In this document: one piece after another, positions 1-10,418 of the stretch | Layout of the letters: the number at the start of each line of letters is the position of its first letter | How positions within the stretch are numbered: the first letter of the stretch is position 1 | Source: Halomonas sp. TA22 | Lineage (GTDB): Bacteria > Pseudomonadota > Gammaproteobacteria > Pseudomonadales > Halomonadaceae | Length of the DNA: 64,000 bases | Reading direction: 5' to 3' | Assembly: GCF_013009075.1 (NCBI RefSeq) | Contig: NZ_CP053108.1 | Location: 3,366,517 to 3,430,516 of the forward strand | Program-made: the position numbers and the translations under genes | Notes under the pieces: generated by a model | The model's database searches: none | What the model saw: the letters and a program-made list of their open reading frames with translations, nothing else | Told to the model about the DNA's origin: nothing

Positions 1-235
1 CCTCACCGCGGTAGTGGTCTCCCACGACATTCAGGAGACGTTGTCGATTGCCGACTATGTCTACGTGATCGCAGATGGCCAGGTGATGGCCCATGGCACC
101 CCAGATGCACTTGATGTCGAGCAGGACGCCCGGGTGAGCCAGTTCATACATGGCAAACCCGACGGCCCGGTTCCCTTCCACTACCCGGCGGCCGACTTCC
201 AGCACGACATTCTGGATGCCGGAGGTCTTGCATGA
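1..235 (+). CDS. mlaF: MlaF, phospholipid ABC transporter ATPase (3' end only)
   Basis: This is the C-terminal part of a gene that begins before the window; the reading frame is open from base 2. The first visible residues, [10 protein letters not shown], are the switch (H-loop) region of an ABC ATPase, with the catalytic His after the Walker B segment. The tail, with a degraded phosphate-loop-free end and '[16 protein letters not shown]', is typical of MlaF. The stop overlaps the mlaE start by four bases (ATGA). MlaF powers the inner-membrane MlaFEDB complex that moves phospholipids between the membranes and keeps outer-membrane lipid asymmetry. The identification rests on the tail plus the following mlaEDCB genes. 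Confidence 0.93.
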   Translation, partial: LTAVVVSHDIQETLSIADYVYVIADGQVMAHGTPDALDVEQDARVSQFIHGKPDGPVPFHYPAADFQHDILDAGGLA

Positions 236-1014
236 TCGACTACTTGATTCGGCTCGGCCGGCGTGGCTGCGAGGTGCTCGAGGCGCTGGGGCGAGCTGGG
301 CTGTTTCTCGCCCAATCTGGCGTGGGAGTGCCCTCCCGGGAGGGGCTTGGTCTCTGGGTGCGGCAGATGCACTTCGTGGGCGTACTGTCGCTTGCCATCG
401 TATTGGTATCAGGACTTTTCATTGGCATGGTGTTGGCGCTTCAGGGCTACACCATCCTAGTCGATTTCGGCGCCGAACAGGCGCTGGGGCAGATGGTGGC
501 CCTGTCGCTGCTGCGTGAGCTGGCGCCGGTCGTGGCGGCCCTGCTCTTTGCCGGCCGTGCAGGCTCGGCACTGACGGCCGAGATCGGCCTGATGAAGGCC
601 ACCGAGCAGCTCACCAGCATGGAGATGATCGGGGTCGACCCGCTACGGCGTATCGTGGCGCCGAGACTATGGGCCGGCTTCGTCTCACTGCCACTGCTGA
701 CCATCGGTTTCAGCGTGGTGGGAATCTATGGCGGTTATCTGGTGGGCGTCGAGTGGCTGGGTGTGTTCGAAGGCTCCTATTGGGGCAATATGCAGGCCAG
801 CGTTACCTTCCTCAATGATGTCGGCAATGGCCTGATCAAGAGCCTGGTGTTCGCGCTGGTCGTGACCTGGATCGCGGTATTCCAGGGGTATGACCTGATT
901 CCGACCTCGGAAGGGATTTCCCGTGCCACCACGCGCACGGTCGTCTACTCCTCGCTGGCGGTGCTGGGGCTGGACTTCGTGCTTACCGCGCTGATGTTTG
1001 GAGGATTGGGATGA
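232..1014 (+). CDS. mlaE: MlaE, phospholipid transport permease
   Basis: A 260-residue MlaE/YrbE permease of usual length. An interfacial N-terminal helix is followed by hydrophobic segments near residues 50-75, 95-110, 145-170, 195-225 and 235-258. The conserved family core is visible around '[26 protein letters not shown]' (approximately residues 88-113). MlaE is the membrane channel of the MlaFEDB lipid transporter. The start overlaps the end of mlaF and the stop overlaps mlaD (both ATGA), so translation is probably coupled through the operon. Confidence 0.97.
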   Translation: MIDYLIRLGRRGCEVLEALGRAGLFLAQSGVGVPSREGLGLWVRQMHFVGVLSLAIVLVSGLFIGMVLALQGYTILVDFGAEQALGQMVALSLLRELAPVVAALLFAGRAGSALTAEIGLMKATEQLTSMEMIGVDPLRRIVAPRLWAGFVSLPLLTIGFSVVGIYGGYLVGVEWLGVFEGSYWGNMQASVTFLNDVGNGLIKSLVFALVVTWIAVFQGYDLIPTSEGISRATTRTVVYSSLAVLGLDFVLTALMFGGLG

Positions 1015-1475
1015 AGCGCAGCAAGATGATGGAACTGGGCGTCGGTCTGTTCATGCTGGCGGGAATCGTGGGATTGATCTTTCTCGGGCTGCGTGTCAGT
1101 GGGCTTACGATGGAGCCCGCCCGCAATACCTTTACGCTGCAGGCCAACTTTTCCAATATCGGAGGGCTCAGGCCGCGTGCTCGCGTTACCATGGCTGGTG
1201 TCAATGTGGGACGCGTCACGGCCGTCGAGCTGGACACCGACTGGTACGATGCCCGGGTGATCATGGAGATAGACGGCTCGCTGGAGGGGCAGCTCTCGCG
1301 CGATACCACGGCGGCGATCCTCACTTCCGGGCTGCTTGGCGAGCAGTATGTCGGGCTTTCGGTGGGCGGCGATCCCGATACCCTCGGCGATGGCGATACC
1401 ATCCGCGATACCCAATCGGCACTGGTGCTGGAAGAACTTATCCAGCAATTCGTGTCGAACATGATCAGTGATTGA
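1011..1475 (+). CDS. mlaD: MlaD, MCE-domain phospholipid-binding protein
   Basis: A 154-residue protein with one N-terminal transmembrane helix (about residues 8-28) and a single MCE domain (about 38-117), including the '[18 protein letters not shown]' stretch typical of the family. In known Mla systems MlaD forms a periplasmic hexameric ring anchored to MlaE, and its hydrophobic pore passes phospholipid between MlaE and MlaC. It starts inside the mlaE stop codon. The C-terminal region beyond residue 135 is short and helical, as in other MlaD proteins. Confidence 0.97.
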   Translation: MKRSKMMELGVGLFMLAGIVGLIFLGLRVSGLTMEPARNTFTLQANFSNIGGLRPRARVTMAGVNVGRVTAVELDTDWYDARVIMEIDGSLEGQLSRDTTAAILTSGLLGEQYVGLSVGGDPDTLGDGDTIRDTQSALVLEELIQQFVSNMISD

Positions 1476-1497
1476 AATCCTTACCTCAGGAGGCGTT

Positions 1498-2178
1498 ATG
1501 ACGCATCTTCTCCCCCTCGCCGCTGGCAGGCGGCTATCGTCGGCCATTGCGCTCACGCTGGGGCTCTGCCTGAGCTTGATGGCAACGCTTGCGTTCGCCC
1601 AGCAGTCCCAGAGCGCCCCAGAGCAGTTGATTCGCGACAGCATCGATGAGCTGATGGGACAGATCGAAGGGCGTCGGGACTACTATGCCGCGAATATCGA
1701 GGAGCTCGAGGCGCTGGTCGACGAAAGTCTCGACGATATCGCCGACTTTCGCTACATCGGTGCAAGCGTCATGGGGCGCTACTTCAACAACGCCACTTCA
1801 CAGCAGCGATCGCGCTTTGCCCAGACCTTCCGTCAGACCCTGATCGACACCTATACCCGAGGACTGGTCACGTTCGACTATCGTGAGTTGCGGGTGCTGG
1901 ACTCGCAGCGCGAGTCGCGCCATGAGGACCAGGCAAGCGTTGCCATGGAGGTGGTCGCCACCAATGGCCAGGTCTATCCGGTCAGCTATTCGCTGCGCCT
2001 CTCCAACGGTGAGTGGAAGGTGGTCAACGTGATCGTCAATGGCATCAACCTAGGGCTTACGTTCCGCAACCAGTTCGACCAGGCCATGCGTGAGCGCAAT
2101 CGAGATTACGATGCCGTGATCAGCAACTGGTCGCCCGAAGTGGGTGTCGAGGAGCTGGAAGAGGGCGGCAATGCATGA
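1498..2178 (+). CDS. mlaC: MlaC, periplasmic phospholipid shuttle
   Basis: A 226-residue MlaC/Ttg2D family protein. A start at 1468 is open but lacks a ribosome site; ATG at 1498 sits behind a strong AGGAGG (1488-1493) and begins directly with the signal peptide. The hydrophobic core is 'AIALTLGLCLSLMATLAFA', with likely cleavage after the AFA. The mature domain contains the family segment 'RYFNNATSQQRSRFAQTFRQ'. MlaC carries single phospholipids across the periplasm between MlaA at the outer membrane and MlaD. The stop overlaps mlaB. Confidence 0.96.
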   Translation: MTHLLPLAAGRRLSSAIALTLGLCLSLMATLAFAQQSQSAPEQLIRDSIDELMGQIEGRRDYYAANIEELEALVDESLDDIADFRYIGASVMGRYFNNATSQQRSRFAQTFRQTLIDTYTRGLVTFDYRELRVLDSQRESRHEDQASVAMEVVATNGQVYPVSYSLRLSNGEWKVVNVIVNGINLGLTFRNQFDQAMRERNRDYDAVISNWSPEVGVEELEEGGNA

Positions 2179-2507
2179 TACTCCTGCTCGATGAGCAAGG
2201 TGCCCGCCTCGAGGCTGATGGCCGGCGGCTGACGGTCTCCGGCGAGGTGGATTTCGACGTGGCAGCGGCGCTTGCCGCCGCTGGCAGTCTCTGGCTTGGT
2301 CAGCAGCGGCCCGGTGAGACATTGTGTCTCGACCTCACCGGTGTCGACCGCGTCAGCAGTGCTGCGCTCAGCATACTGCTGGAGTGGACACGCCAGACCC
2401 GTGCAGCTGGGCTCGAGATCGGCAGTGTGCGGCTTTCACCCCCGCTGGCACGGCTCACCCAGGTGGCGGGTCTCGATGCGCTGTTGCCTGTCGTCGCTGG
2501 CGACTGA
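2175..2507 (+). CDS. mlaB: MlaB, STAS-domain subunit of the Mla transporter
   Basis: A 110-residue STAS-domain protein. The motif 'DLTGVDRVSSAALSILLEW' (about residues 50-68) contains the conserved Asp and the Ser-Ser that caps the STAS switch helix. In the Mla complex, MlaB binds MlaF and is needed for ATPase activity and complex stability. It overlaps mlaC by four bases and is the last gene of the operon, being followed by a hairpin. Its length and position match E. coli mlaB. Confidence 0.92.
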   Translation: MILLLDEQGARLEADGRRLTVSGEVDFDVAAALAAAGSLWLGQQRPGETLCLDLTGVDRVSSAALSILLEWTRQTRAAGLEIGSVRLSPPLARLTQVAGLDALLPVVAGD

Positions 2508-2541
2508 CTCCACTATTCCCCTTCTATATTCCTTCGAACCG

Positions 2542-2571
2542 ACCGCCGCCATCGCCATTGGCGGCGGTTTT
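2542..2571 (+). terminator. Rho-independent terminator after mlaB
   Basis: A nine-base GC-rich stem (ACCGCCGCC / GGCGGCGGT) with a nine-base loop is followed by a short TTTT. It lies between mlaB and ibaG and probably ends or attenuates the mla transcript. Confidence 0.65.
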
Positions 2572-2653
2572 GATTACCATGGGGGCCATTTCGCCTCATG
2601 GTCCGGCCCCTCAGCGCCTCGGGACCCGAATCTGAACAAGGAGACTGCTTCGC

Positions 2654-2923
2654 ATGCAACCCAGCGACGTCAAGGCACTGCTCGAGACTCGTATCGATGG
2701 CTGTGACTTCCATATCCAGGGTGAAGGCTGCAATTTTCAGGTCGTCGCCGTGGGCGATGTCTTCGAAGGCCTGAGCCCGGTCAAGCGTCAGCAATTGATC
2801 TATGGCGCGCTCTCCGACGAGATCGCCAGTGGCGCTCTCCATGCCGTCAGTATCAAGACCTATACTCCTTCACAATGGCCTGATGCACCCGAAAATGGCT
2901 CTGCACAGAGCCTGGGCGCCTGA
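2654..2923 (+). CDS. ibaG: IbaG/YrbA, BolA-family protein
   Basis: An 89-residue BolA-family protein with the class II KH-like fold signature 'VFEGLSPVKRQQLIYGAL' (about residues 36-53). AAGGAG (2639-2644) supports the ATG. BolA-family proteins partner with monothiol glutaredoxins around a [2Fe-2S] cluster; IbaG in E. coli is linked to acid stress. It sits between the mla operon and murA, as in enterics and pseudomonads. Twelve bases separate it from murA, so the two are likely cotranscribed. The family is certain; the iron-sulfur role here is inferred. Confidence 0.93.
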   Translation: MQPSDVKALLETRIDGCDFHIQGEGCNFQVVAVGDVFEGLSPVKRQQLIYGALSDEIASGALHAVSIKTYTPSQWPDAPENGSAQSLGA

Positions 2924-4198
<1,275 letters not shown>

Positions 4199-4229
4199 CC
4201 GGCCGGGTCAAGCGAAATAGAGTGAGCCG

Positions 4230-4889
4230 ATGAACAAGCAATTGATTCTGGCCCTGTCCAAGGGCCGTATTCTCGACGAGACGCTGCCGCTGCTGGCCGA
4301 GGCGGGCATCGAGCCTGCCGAGGAACTGAGCAAAAGCCGCAAGCTGCTCTTCGACACCAACCTGCCCGACGTGAAACTGGTGATCATTCGCGCCACCGAC
4401 GTGCCTACCTATGTACAGCTGGGTGCTGCGGATCTCGGTATTGCCGGCAAGGATGTGCTGCTCGAGCATGGTGCTGAGGGCCTCTATGAACCTCTCGACC
4501 TCGAGATAGCCAAGTGCAGGCTGATGACCGCCGGCGTGTGTGACGCCGAACCGGGCAGGGCCCGGCGCCGGGTCGCCACCAAGTTCGTGCAGGTGGCCAG
4601 GCGCTACTACGCCGAACAGGGCATCCAGGCCGAGGTCATCAAGCTCTACGGTGCGATGGAGCTCGCCCCGTTGATGAATCTCGCCGACGAGATCGTCGAT
4701 ATCGTCGATACCGGCAACACGCTGCGCGCCAATGGTATGGAACCGCGTGAAATGATCGCCGAGATCAGCACCCGGCTGGTGGTCAACAAGGCTTCGATGA
4801 CCATAAAGCACGAGCGGTTGAAGCCGCTGATCGCACGCCTGCGAGACGCGGTGGCAAAGCGCCGCCATGGCGAGACTGCCTCGACTTGA
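4230..4889 (+). CDS. hisG: ATP phosphoribosyltransferase, short (HisG_S) form
   Basis: A 219-residue catalytic subunit that joins ATP and PRPP in the first step of histidine synthesis. The PRPP-binding loop is '[17 protein letters not shown]' (about residues 155-171). At this length it lacks the C-terminal ACT-like feedback domain of the approximately 300-residue long form, so it should need the HisRS-like partner HisZ, which is not in this window. GAGTGAG at 4220-4226 supports the start. It is followed by hisD. Confidence 0.95.
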   Translation: MNKQLILALSKGRILDETLPLLAEAGIEPAEELSKSRKLLFDTNLPDVKLVIIRATDVPTYVQLGAADLGIAGKDVLLEHGAEGLYEPLDLEIAKCRLMTAGVCDAEPGRARRRVATKFVQVARRYYAEQGIQAEVIKLYGAMELAPLMNLADEIVDIVDTGNTLRANGMEPREMIAEISTRLVVNKASMTIKHERLKPLIARLRDAVAKRRHGETAST

Positions 4890-4966
4890 TAGCGCCTGCA
4901 CGCTTGCCCGCCGCCAGGCAGCGTCACGAGCTGCGATAGGTTTTACGTTTGTCACGAGAGATCCAC

Positions 4967-6292
4967 ATGACCGATAACGCCACTGCGATACCCGACATCG
5001 CCAGGCTCTCCACCGCCGCTGACGACTTCGATGAGCGCCTCGAGGCCTTGCTCGCCTGGGAAAGCGTCTCGGACGCCGATCTCCAGGCACGGGTCGATGC
5101 GATCATCGACGCCGTTCGCGAGCGGGGCGACGCCGCACTGATCGAGTACTCCAACCGCTTCGACCGTCTCTCGGCGAATGCCATGACTGAGCTGACCCTG
5201 AGTGCGGAGCGCATGGCGCAGGCCTATCAGGGCCTGCCCGCGGAGCAGCGTGACGCGCTGGCGGCTGCGGCGGAGCGCATTCGGCTCTATCACGAGCGTC
5301 AGAAGCCCGAGTCGTGGTGCTACACCGAAGCCGATGGTACCGTGCTCGGCCAGCAGGTCACGGCCATCGATCGTGCCGGTATCTATGTACCGGGTGGCAA
5401 GGCGGCCTATCCTTCGTCGGTGCTGATGAATGCCATTCCGGCGCATGTCGCCGGGGTGCGCGAGATCATCATGGTGGTGCCGACGCCGGATGGGGTGCTC
5501 AACGAGCTGGTGCTGGCGGCGGCGCATCTGGCAGGGGTCGATCAGGTGTTTACCATCGGTGGCGCTCAGGCGGTGGCGGCACTGGCCTACGGCACCGAGA
5601 CGGTACCGCGCGTCGACAAGATCGTCGGTCCCGGCAATATCTATGTGGCCACGGCCAAGCGGGCGGTATTCGGTCAGGTTGGTATCGACATGATTGCTGG
5701 ACCCTCCGAAATCCTCGTGGTATCCGATGGCGTCACCGATCCCGATTGGCTGGCCATGGATCTGTTTTCCCAGGCTGAGCATGACGAAGATGCCCAGGCA
5801 ATCTTCATCACCTGGAATCGCGAGCACCTCGAGGCGGTGGCCGCCTCCATCGAGCGGCTGCTACCGACCATGGAGCGCGAGGCGATCATCCGTGCCTCGT
5901 TGAGCGGGCGGGGCGCGTTGATCCAGTGCCGCGATCGTGACGAAGCGCTTGGATTGATCAATCGTATCGCTCCTGAGCATCTCGAGCTCTCCATGGCCGA
6001 TCCCGACGCGTTGCTGCCCGAGGTGCGCCACGCTGGCGCCATCTTCATGGGCTCCTATACCGCCGAGGTGTTGGGCGACTATTGCGCTGGTCCCAATCAC
6101 GTACTGCCGACATCAGGCACGGCGCGCTTCTCCTCGCCACTTGGCGTCTACGACTTCCAGAAGCGTTCGTCGATCATTCACTGTTCGGCGCAGGGCGCCT
6201 CCCGGTTGGGGCGTATCGCCTCGACCCTGGCGCGTGGAGAGTCGCTGACCGCCCATGCCCGCTCTGCCGAGTACCGGCTGAGCGAGAAGTAA
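4967..6292 (+). CDS. hisD: Histidinol dehydrogenase
   Basis: A 441-residue zinc- and NAD-dependent enzyme performing the last two oxidations of histidine synthesis. The NAD/zinc region '[20 protein letters not shown]' and 'AGPSEILVV' are present, as is the C-terminal '[21 protein letters not shown]' block with a zinc-ligand His. An upstream TTG at 4949 is in frame, but ATG 4967 with GAGAG about eight bases before it fits better. No hisC follows; a convergent protease gene does. Confidence 0.96.
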   Translation: MTDNATAIPDIARLSTAADDFDERLEALLAWESVSDADLQARVDAIIDAVRERGDAALIEYSNRFDRLSANAMTELTLSAERMAQAYQGLPAEQRDALAAAAERIRLYHERQKPESWCYTEADGTVLGQQVTAIDRAGIYVPGGKAAYPSSVLMNAIPAHVAGVREIIMVVPTPDGVLNELVLAAAHLAGVDQVFTIGGAQAVAALAYGTETVPRVDKIVGPGNIYVATAKRAVFGQVGIDMIAGPSEILVVSDGVTDPDWLAMDLFSQAEHDEDAQAIFITWNREHLEAVAASIERLLPTMEREAIIRASLSGRGALIQCRDRDEALGLINRIAPEHLELSMADPDALLPEVRHAGAIFMGSYTAEVLGDYCAGPNHVLPTSGTARFSSPLGVYDFQKRSSIIHCSAQGASRLGRIASTLARGESLTAHARSAEYRLSEK

Positions 6293-6324
6293 CGACCGGC
6301 TCGTCGCCATGCAATGGGTCACAA

Positions 6325-6358
6325 CGCGACCGGCCCCGCCATGGCGGGGTCGGTCGCG
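6325..6358. terminator. Long GC hairpin between convergent hisD and degS
   Basis: A 16-bp stem (6325-6340 with 6343-6358, one G-T wobble) with a minimal AT/CATG loop sits between two genes that face each other. Neither side has a T-run, so it is a terminator candidate by position and stem strength only. Confidence 0.5.
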
Positions 6359-6374
6359 TCGAAGATGCGGTTGG

Positions 6375-7619
6375 TTAGGGCGCGGGTTGCGGTTGGCGTG
6401 ACAGCGGGGCGGGTCGTTCGCCGACGGCAAGCGTCACTTCGAGGGTTTCGCCACTGCGAATGACTCGTAGTGGCAGGCTGGAGCCGGGCTCGATGGCGGC
6501 AATGTTGGACATCGCCACGCGGCCATCGAGAATCGGTCGGCCATCGACCTCAAGCAGTACGTCGCCTGGCCTCAGGCCCGCCTCGTCCGCCGGGCCGCCG
6601 GGCACCACGCCGGCAATCACCACGCCCCCCGGAGTGTTGAGTCCGAAGGATTGCGCCAGCTCCTGGCTCATCTCCTGCGCTTCGATCCCCAACCAGCCGC
6701 GTATCACGCGCCCTTGGGTCACCAGCTCGTCGAGAATGTTGCGGGCCAGGTTGGCGGGGATCGCGAAGCCGATGCCCTGGGAGCCGCCGGAGCGAGAGAA
6801 GATCGCCGTATTGATGCCGACCAGTGCGCCTTCGGCATTGATCAATGCTCCCCCCGAATTGCCGGGATTGATCGCGGCATCGGTCTGGATGAAGTCCTCG
6901 TAGGCATTGAGGCCGAGGTGGCTGCGTCCCGTCGCACTGATGATCCCCATGGTGACCGTCTGACCCACGCCGAAAGGGTTGCCGATAGCCAGCGCCACAT
7001 CGCCCACTGCGATATAGGAGGAATCGGACATCGAGATCACCGGCAGGTTGTCGAGCTCGATGCGCAGTACCGCAAGGTCGCTTTCGGGGTCGGTGCCGAC
7101 TACTTCGGCGAGGGTTTCGCGCCCGTCACGCAGCGCCACCTGGATCTGGTCGGCGCCGCTGATCACGTGATGGTTGGTCAACACGTAGCCATCGTGGCTG
7201 ACGATGACGCCGGAACCCAGACTCGACAGCATGCGCTGCCGGCTGGTGGTGTTGTCACCGAAGAACTGTCGGAAGAAGGGATCCGACATCAAGGGATGCT
7301 CCTCGCGCTCGACCATCCGCGACGAATAGATATTGGCGACTGCGGGCGCAGCACGCTCCACCGCCTCGGAGTAGCTGGCTGGTCCCTGCTCCCGGGCAAG
7401 CGGAGGAGCGCTCTGGATGTCGGGAGGCGGGCGGGAGCTTCCCTCACCGACGCTGCGCGTGGGTTCAGCCTGTTGGGTCGAGGTCGTTTGATCGCCCCAG
7501 AGGAAGGCGGGAGGTCTGCCCACCAGTTGCGGAAAGGCGTAGAGCAGCACGATGGCAAACAGGATGCCGGCAATGACCGGCCAGACGAAAGGCCATAGGG
7601 ACGGCAGGGTTCGACGCAT
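6375..7619 (-). CDS. degS: DegS/AlgW-like periplasmic serine protease
   Basis: A 414-residue HtrA-family protease with one N-terminal membrane anchor (about residues 8-31) rather than a cleavable signal, a Pro/Ser-rich linker, a trypsin-like domain and one C-terminal PDZ domain (about 305-400). Catalytic residues are in 'VLTNHHVIS' (His near 147), 'ESDLAVLRI' (Asp near 178) and 'GNSGGALIN' (Ser near 253). One PDZ plus an anchor is the DegS/AlgW architecture: sensing misfolded outer-membrane protein tails and cutting the RseA/MucA anti-sigma factor. AAGGA precedes the ATG. A DegQ-like role cannot be fully excluded. Confidence 0.88.
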   Translation of the reverse strand: MRRTLPSLWPFVWPVIAGILFAIVLLYAFPQLVGRPPAFLWGDQTTSTQQAEPTRSVGEGSSRPPPDIQSAPPLAREQGPASYSEAVERAAPAVANIYSSRMVEREEHPLMSDPFFRQFFGDNTTSRQRMLSSLGSGVIVSHDGYVLTNHHVISGADQIQVALRDGRETLAEVVGTDPESDLAVLRIELDNLPVISMSDSSYIAVGDVALAIGNPFGVGQTVTMGIISATGRSHLGLNAYEDFIQTDAAINPGNSGGALINAEGALVGINTAIFSRSGGSQGIGFAIPANLARNILDELVTQGRVIRGWLGIEAQEMSQELAQSFGLNTPGGVVIAGVVPGGPADEAGLRPGDVLLEVDGRPILDGRVAMSNIAAIEPGSSLPLRVIRSGETLEVTLAVGERPAPLSRQPQPAP

Positions 7620-7657
7620 TCAGTATTCCTTGTCGACGGCGGTCGCTGGGAGGGGCC

Positions 7658-7687
7658 TTGATCGTTACAATCGTTGCCTATTATATC
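7658..7687 (+). promoter_or_regulatory. Putative sigma-70 promoter for the Nif3-like gene
   Basis: TTGATC (7658-7663), a 17-base spacer, then TTATAT (7681-7686). It sits 30 bases before the ATG, between divergent degS and the Nif3-like gene. On the other strand the same box reads TATAAT (7680-7685), so it could also serve degS, although no good -35 was found for that direction. Confidence 0.5.
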
Positions 7688-7718
7688 ACTGCTGCTTTCA
7701 CTCTGTCTGGAGGTGAGA

Positions 7719-8477
7719 ATGATCAGTCGCGACGATCTGGTGGCGGCCTGCGACAATGAGTTGCAGGCCAGGCGTTTCAAGGATTATACCGTCAACGGCC
7801 TGCAGGTGGAGGGACGTCCGCGTATCGCCAGATTGATGACTGGCGTGACAGCCAGTCAGGCGCTTGTCGAAGCGGCGGTGGCCTGGGGTGCCGATGCGCT
7901 ACTGGTCCATCATGGCTATTTCTGGAAGAACGAGCCGGTTGCCGTGACGGGGATGAAGCGTCGCCGGCTCGCGGCGCTGTTGACCCACGATATCAATCTG
8001 CTTGCCTACCATCTGCCGCTGGATGCGCATGTCCGGCTGGGAAATAACGCCCAGTTGGCCGCAAGGCTGGGCTTCGAGGTGATAGGGTGTGTCGACGGTG
8101 AGCTTGGCGAGGGGCTGTTGTGGCTGGGGAGTCCCCCGGCTGGCCTCGATGATCGTGGGCTTGCTGCAAGGCTCTCCGTGGCGCTGGGACGTGAACCGCT
8201 GTTGATCCCGGGCCATGGCGGGGAGCTTTCTCGCATCGCCTGGTGCACGGGAGGGGCTCAGGACATGATTGCCAGCGCCCAGCAGGCCGGTGCGCAGGCC
8301 TTTATCTCCGGCGAGATCTCCGAACGGACCACTCACATGGCGCGGGAGATGGGGATCAGCTACCTCGCGGCAGGTCATCATGCCACCGAGCGTTGGGGGA
8401 TCGAGGCGCTAGGCGAGTGGCTAGCCGAGACCTATGGCATTGCCCACCGATTCATGGATATCGACAACCCGGCATGA
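7719..8477 (+). CDS. Nif3/YbgI-family dinuclear metal-centre protein
   Basis: A 252-residue member of the Nif3-like (YbgI/YqfO) family. Metal-ligand motifs are visible: 'LLVHHGYFWKNE' (His-His near residue 65), 'AYHLPLDAH' (near 100) and the C-terminal 'GHHATERWGIEALG' (near 220). Homologues form hexameric toroids with a two-metal site; GTP cyclohydrolase type 1-like naming exists, but the real substrate is not settled. AGGTGAG directly before ATG 7719 fixes the start, although the frame is open from 7674. The length fits the short bacterial form without the inserted PII-like domain. Confidence 0.9.
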   Translation: MISRDDLVAACDNELQARRFKDYTVNGLQVEGRPRIARLMTGVTASQALVEAAVAWGADALLVHHGYFWKNEPVAVTGMKRRRLAALLTHDINLLAYHLPLDAHVRLGNNAQLAARLGFEVIGCVDGELGEGLLWLGSPPAGLDDRGLAARLSVALGREPLLIPGHGGELSRIAWCTGGAQDMIASAQQAGAQAFISGEISERTTHMAREMGISYLAAGHHATERWGIEALGEWLAETYGIAHRFMDIDNPA

Positions 8478-8500
8478 GCCGGCATCAGAAATGCCGGGCT
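8477..8500. terminator. Hairpin between convergent Nif3-like gene and zapG
   Basis: AGCC-GGCAT pairs with ATGCCGGGCT (one bulged C) around a CAGAA loop, beginning at the stop codon of the Nif3-like gene. There is no clear T-run. Position between convergent genes suggests a shared terminator. Confidence 0.4.
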
Positions 8501-8519
8501 GGCTGGTGGGGTGTGCGCC

Positions 8520-8972
8520 TCAGTAGCGAGGCGGTTGTGTCTGGCCGCTGGTCAGGTCGTTCTCTTCGCGGCGCAGCCCGAAATCTTCAGATAGCGTGCC
8601 GCGATCGCCGTCGGCATAGTCGCGGGGGATGTCCGGCGAGCTTTCCTCTTCCGGCGGGAGCGCTTCGCTTGCAGTGAAGCGACGCTTGATCTGCAGGTCG
8701 TCGCAGAGGCGGTCGGCACCTTGCGACAGTTGCTGCTCGAGTTCCAGGCTTTGGCGTTGAATGCTTGAGACCAGGTCGGCCGCGCGGGAAAAGTGGTCGT
8801 TGATCGCTTCCTTGACCTGGCTGAGCTCCAGCTCGGTCTCCGCCAGACGCTGGCGGACCTTCTGGTTGCGGGCCTGATTGGCATTCAGCAGGTGATAGCC
8901 CAAGGCGCCGATGCCGATGCCGGCAAGCCCGCTGACGATGGCCAGAATCCAGTCGATGTTGCTTTCGTACAC
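8520..8972 (-). CDS. zapG: ZapG/YhcB, DUF1043 cell-envelope/division protein
   Basis: A 150-residue YhcB-type protein: an N-terminal transmembrane helix (about residues 8-28), a coiled coil (about 35-90, heptad-like Leu/Gln pattern 'LELSQVKEAINDHFSRAADL') and an acidic, disordered tail. Homologues bind divisome and elongasome proteins and affect envelope growth. The start is GTG at 8972 with GGAGG eight bases upstream; a nearby ATG is out of frame. It is divergent from zapE, as in E. coli. Confidence 0.9.
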   Translation of the reverse strand: MYESNIDWILAIVSGLAGIGIGALGYHLLNANQARNQKVRQRLAETELELSQVKEAINDHFSRAADLVSSIQRQSLELEQQLSQGADRLCDDLQIKRRFTASEALPPEEESSPDIPRDYADGDRGTLSEDFGLRREENDLTSGQTQPPRY

Positions 8973-9171
8973 GTCATTCCCCTCCGGTTCATTGCGCAGC
9001 GACAGCCGGTTCGTCTCGTCGCTATCGGTACCGATGGCTGAGATGGCGCTGTCGGAGACGGCCCATTATAGGCGGCACTTCGAGATCAAGGTCAACGCAG
9101 GGCGGGATAAAGTCTTGTAACGGTGGCGGTAACATGGCCGTTTCGCACATGCGAAAAGAGTGCGGTCGGCG

Positions 9172-9177
9172 TATAAT
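9172..9177 (+). promoter_or_regulatory. Consensus -10 box (TATAAT) upstream of zapE
   Basis: A perfect TATAAT in the gap between divergent zapG and zapE. No convincing -35 lies 16-18 bases upstream. If used, transcription would begin near 9184, which argues that zapE starts at ATG 9218 and not at the upstream in-frame ATGs (9134, 9176). Confidence 0.45.
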
Positions 9178-9217
9178 GGCCGACTCGATGACACGAGTCC
9201 GAGGTAAGCTAGACCCC

Positions 9218-10408
9218 ATGTGTGCGACAACGACATCCCCGAGTCAACGCCAGGTTGGTACGCCCGATACCCCGATAGGGCGCTATCGGGCCGATCTGGA
9301 GCGCGATGACTTCCAGTACGATGCCGCCCAGGAACAGGCCGTCCAACATCTGCAGCGGCTCTATAACGAACTTGTGACCACGTCGCGTGACCCGGCGCGG
9401 CCCACGGGTGCGCCTGGCAAGGGGCTCAAGTCACGTATGGCCGGACTGTTCGGCAAGAAGCCGGCAGCATCGCCCTTCGAAGCGCCTCCTGCCGTCATGG
9501 GGCTCTATTTCTGGGGCGGTGTCGGCAGGGGCAAGACCTATCTTGTCGATACCTTCTATGAAGCCTTGCCCTTTTCGGACAAGATGCGAACGCACTTTCA
9601 CCGCTTCATGCAGCGCGTGCACAATGAGCTCGAGCACTACAAAGGCGAGAAGAATCCCTTGAAGCTGATCGCCGCCAAGTTCGCCTCCGAGGCGCGAGTG
9701 ATCTGCTTTGACGAGTTCTTCGTCAAGGACATCACCGATGCGATGATCCTGGCCAATCTGCTCGAAGCGCTGTTCGAGCATGGGGTGGTGCTGGTGACGA
9801 CCTCCAATATCGTGCCGGATCAGCTCTACAAGGATGGACTGCAACGGGCGCGCTTCCTGCCGGCCATCGAGCTTCTCAATCGCCACTGCGAAGTCGTCAA
9901 TGTCGATTCCGGGATCGATTATCGACTGCGCGCCCTTGAGCGTGCGAGTATCTTTCACTCGCCTCTGGATGCTGATTCCGAGGCGGAGCTGTCACGCAGC
10001 TTCGGCGAAATTGCCGGCGCGCAGGGGGAGTGGGACGCCCCTATCGAGATCAACCACCGAGTGCTTCAGGCGCGTCGCCTGCATGACGACGTGGTGTGGT
10101 TCGAGTTTCGCGAGCTGTGCGACGGGCCGCGTAGCCAGAACGACTATATCGAGCTTGCCCGTGAATTTCATACTGTACTGGTCTCCAACGTGACGCGCAT
10201 GGGACGCAGCACCGATGACCAGGCGCGGCGCTTCATCAACATGGTCGATGAATTCTACGATCGCGGCGTCAAGCTGCTGATGACGGCTGAGGTGGCGATC
10301 GAGGAACTCTATGACGAGGGCAACCTCTCGTTCGAGTTCGATCGCACGCTCTCGAGATTGCAGGAGATGCAGTCCCACGACTATCTGGCCCTGCCCCACA
10401 AACCCTGA
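9218..10408 (+). CDS. zapE: ZapE (AFG1-like) cell-division ATPase
   Basis: A 396-residue AFG1/ZapE P-loop ATPase. Walker A is 'GGVGRGKTYL' (about residue 103), Walker B is 'VICFDEFFVKDI' (about 163), followed by the sensor region 'VLVTTSNIVPDQLYKDGLQR'. ZapE associates with the Z-ring late in division in E. coli. The frame is open back to 9134, but conserved ZapE sequence begins with 'PIGRYRADL', the -10 box at 9172 would exclude earlier starts, and this start gives close to the usual 375-400 residues. It precedes rplM-rpsI as in E. coli. Confidence 0.92.
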   Translation: MCATTTSPSQRQVGTPDTPIGRYRADLERDDFQYDAAQEQAVQHLQRLYNELVTTSRDPARPTGAPGKGLKSRMAGLFGKKPAASPFEAPPAVMGLYFWGGVGRGKTYLVDTFYEALPFSDKMRTHFHRFMQRVHNELEHYKGEKNPLKLIAAKFASEARVICFDEFFVKDITDAMILANLLEALFEHGVVLVTTSNIVPDQLYKDGLQRARFLPAIELLNRHCEVVNVDSGIDYRLRALERASIFHSPLDADSEAELSRSFGEIAGAQGEWDAPIEINHRVLQARRLHDDVVWFEFRELCDGPRSQNDYIELAREFHTVLVSNVTRMGRSTDDQARRFINMVDEFYDRGVKLLMTAEVAIEELYDEGNLSFEFDRTLSRLQEMQSHDYLALPHKP

Positions 10409-10418
10409 CAAGGATGCG

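Noticed and set aside
7703-7708. A minus-strand -35 for degS paired with TATAAT at 7680-7685
   Set aside because: The hexamer (AGACAG) is a poor match, so only the plus-strand promoter is listed.
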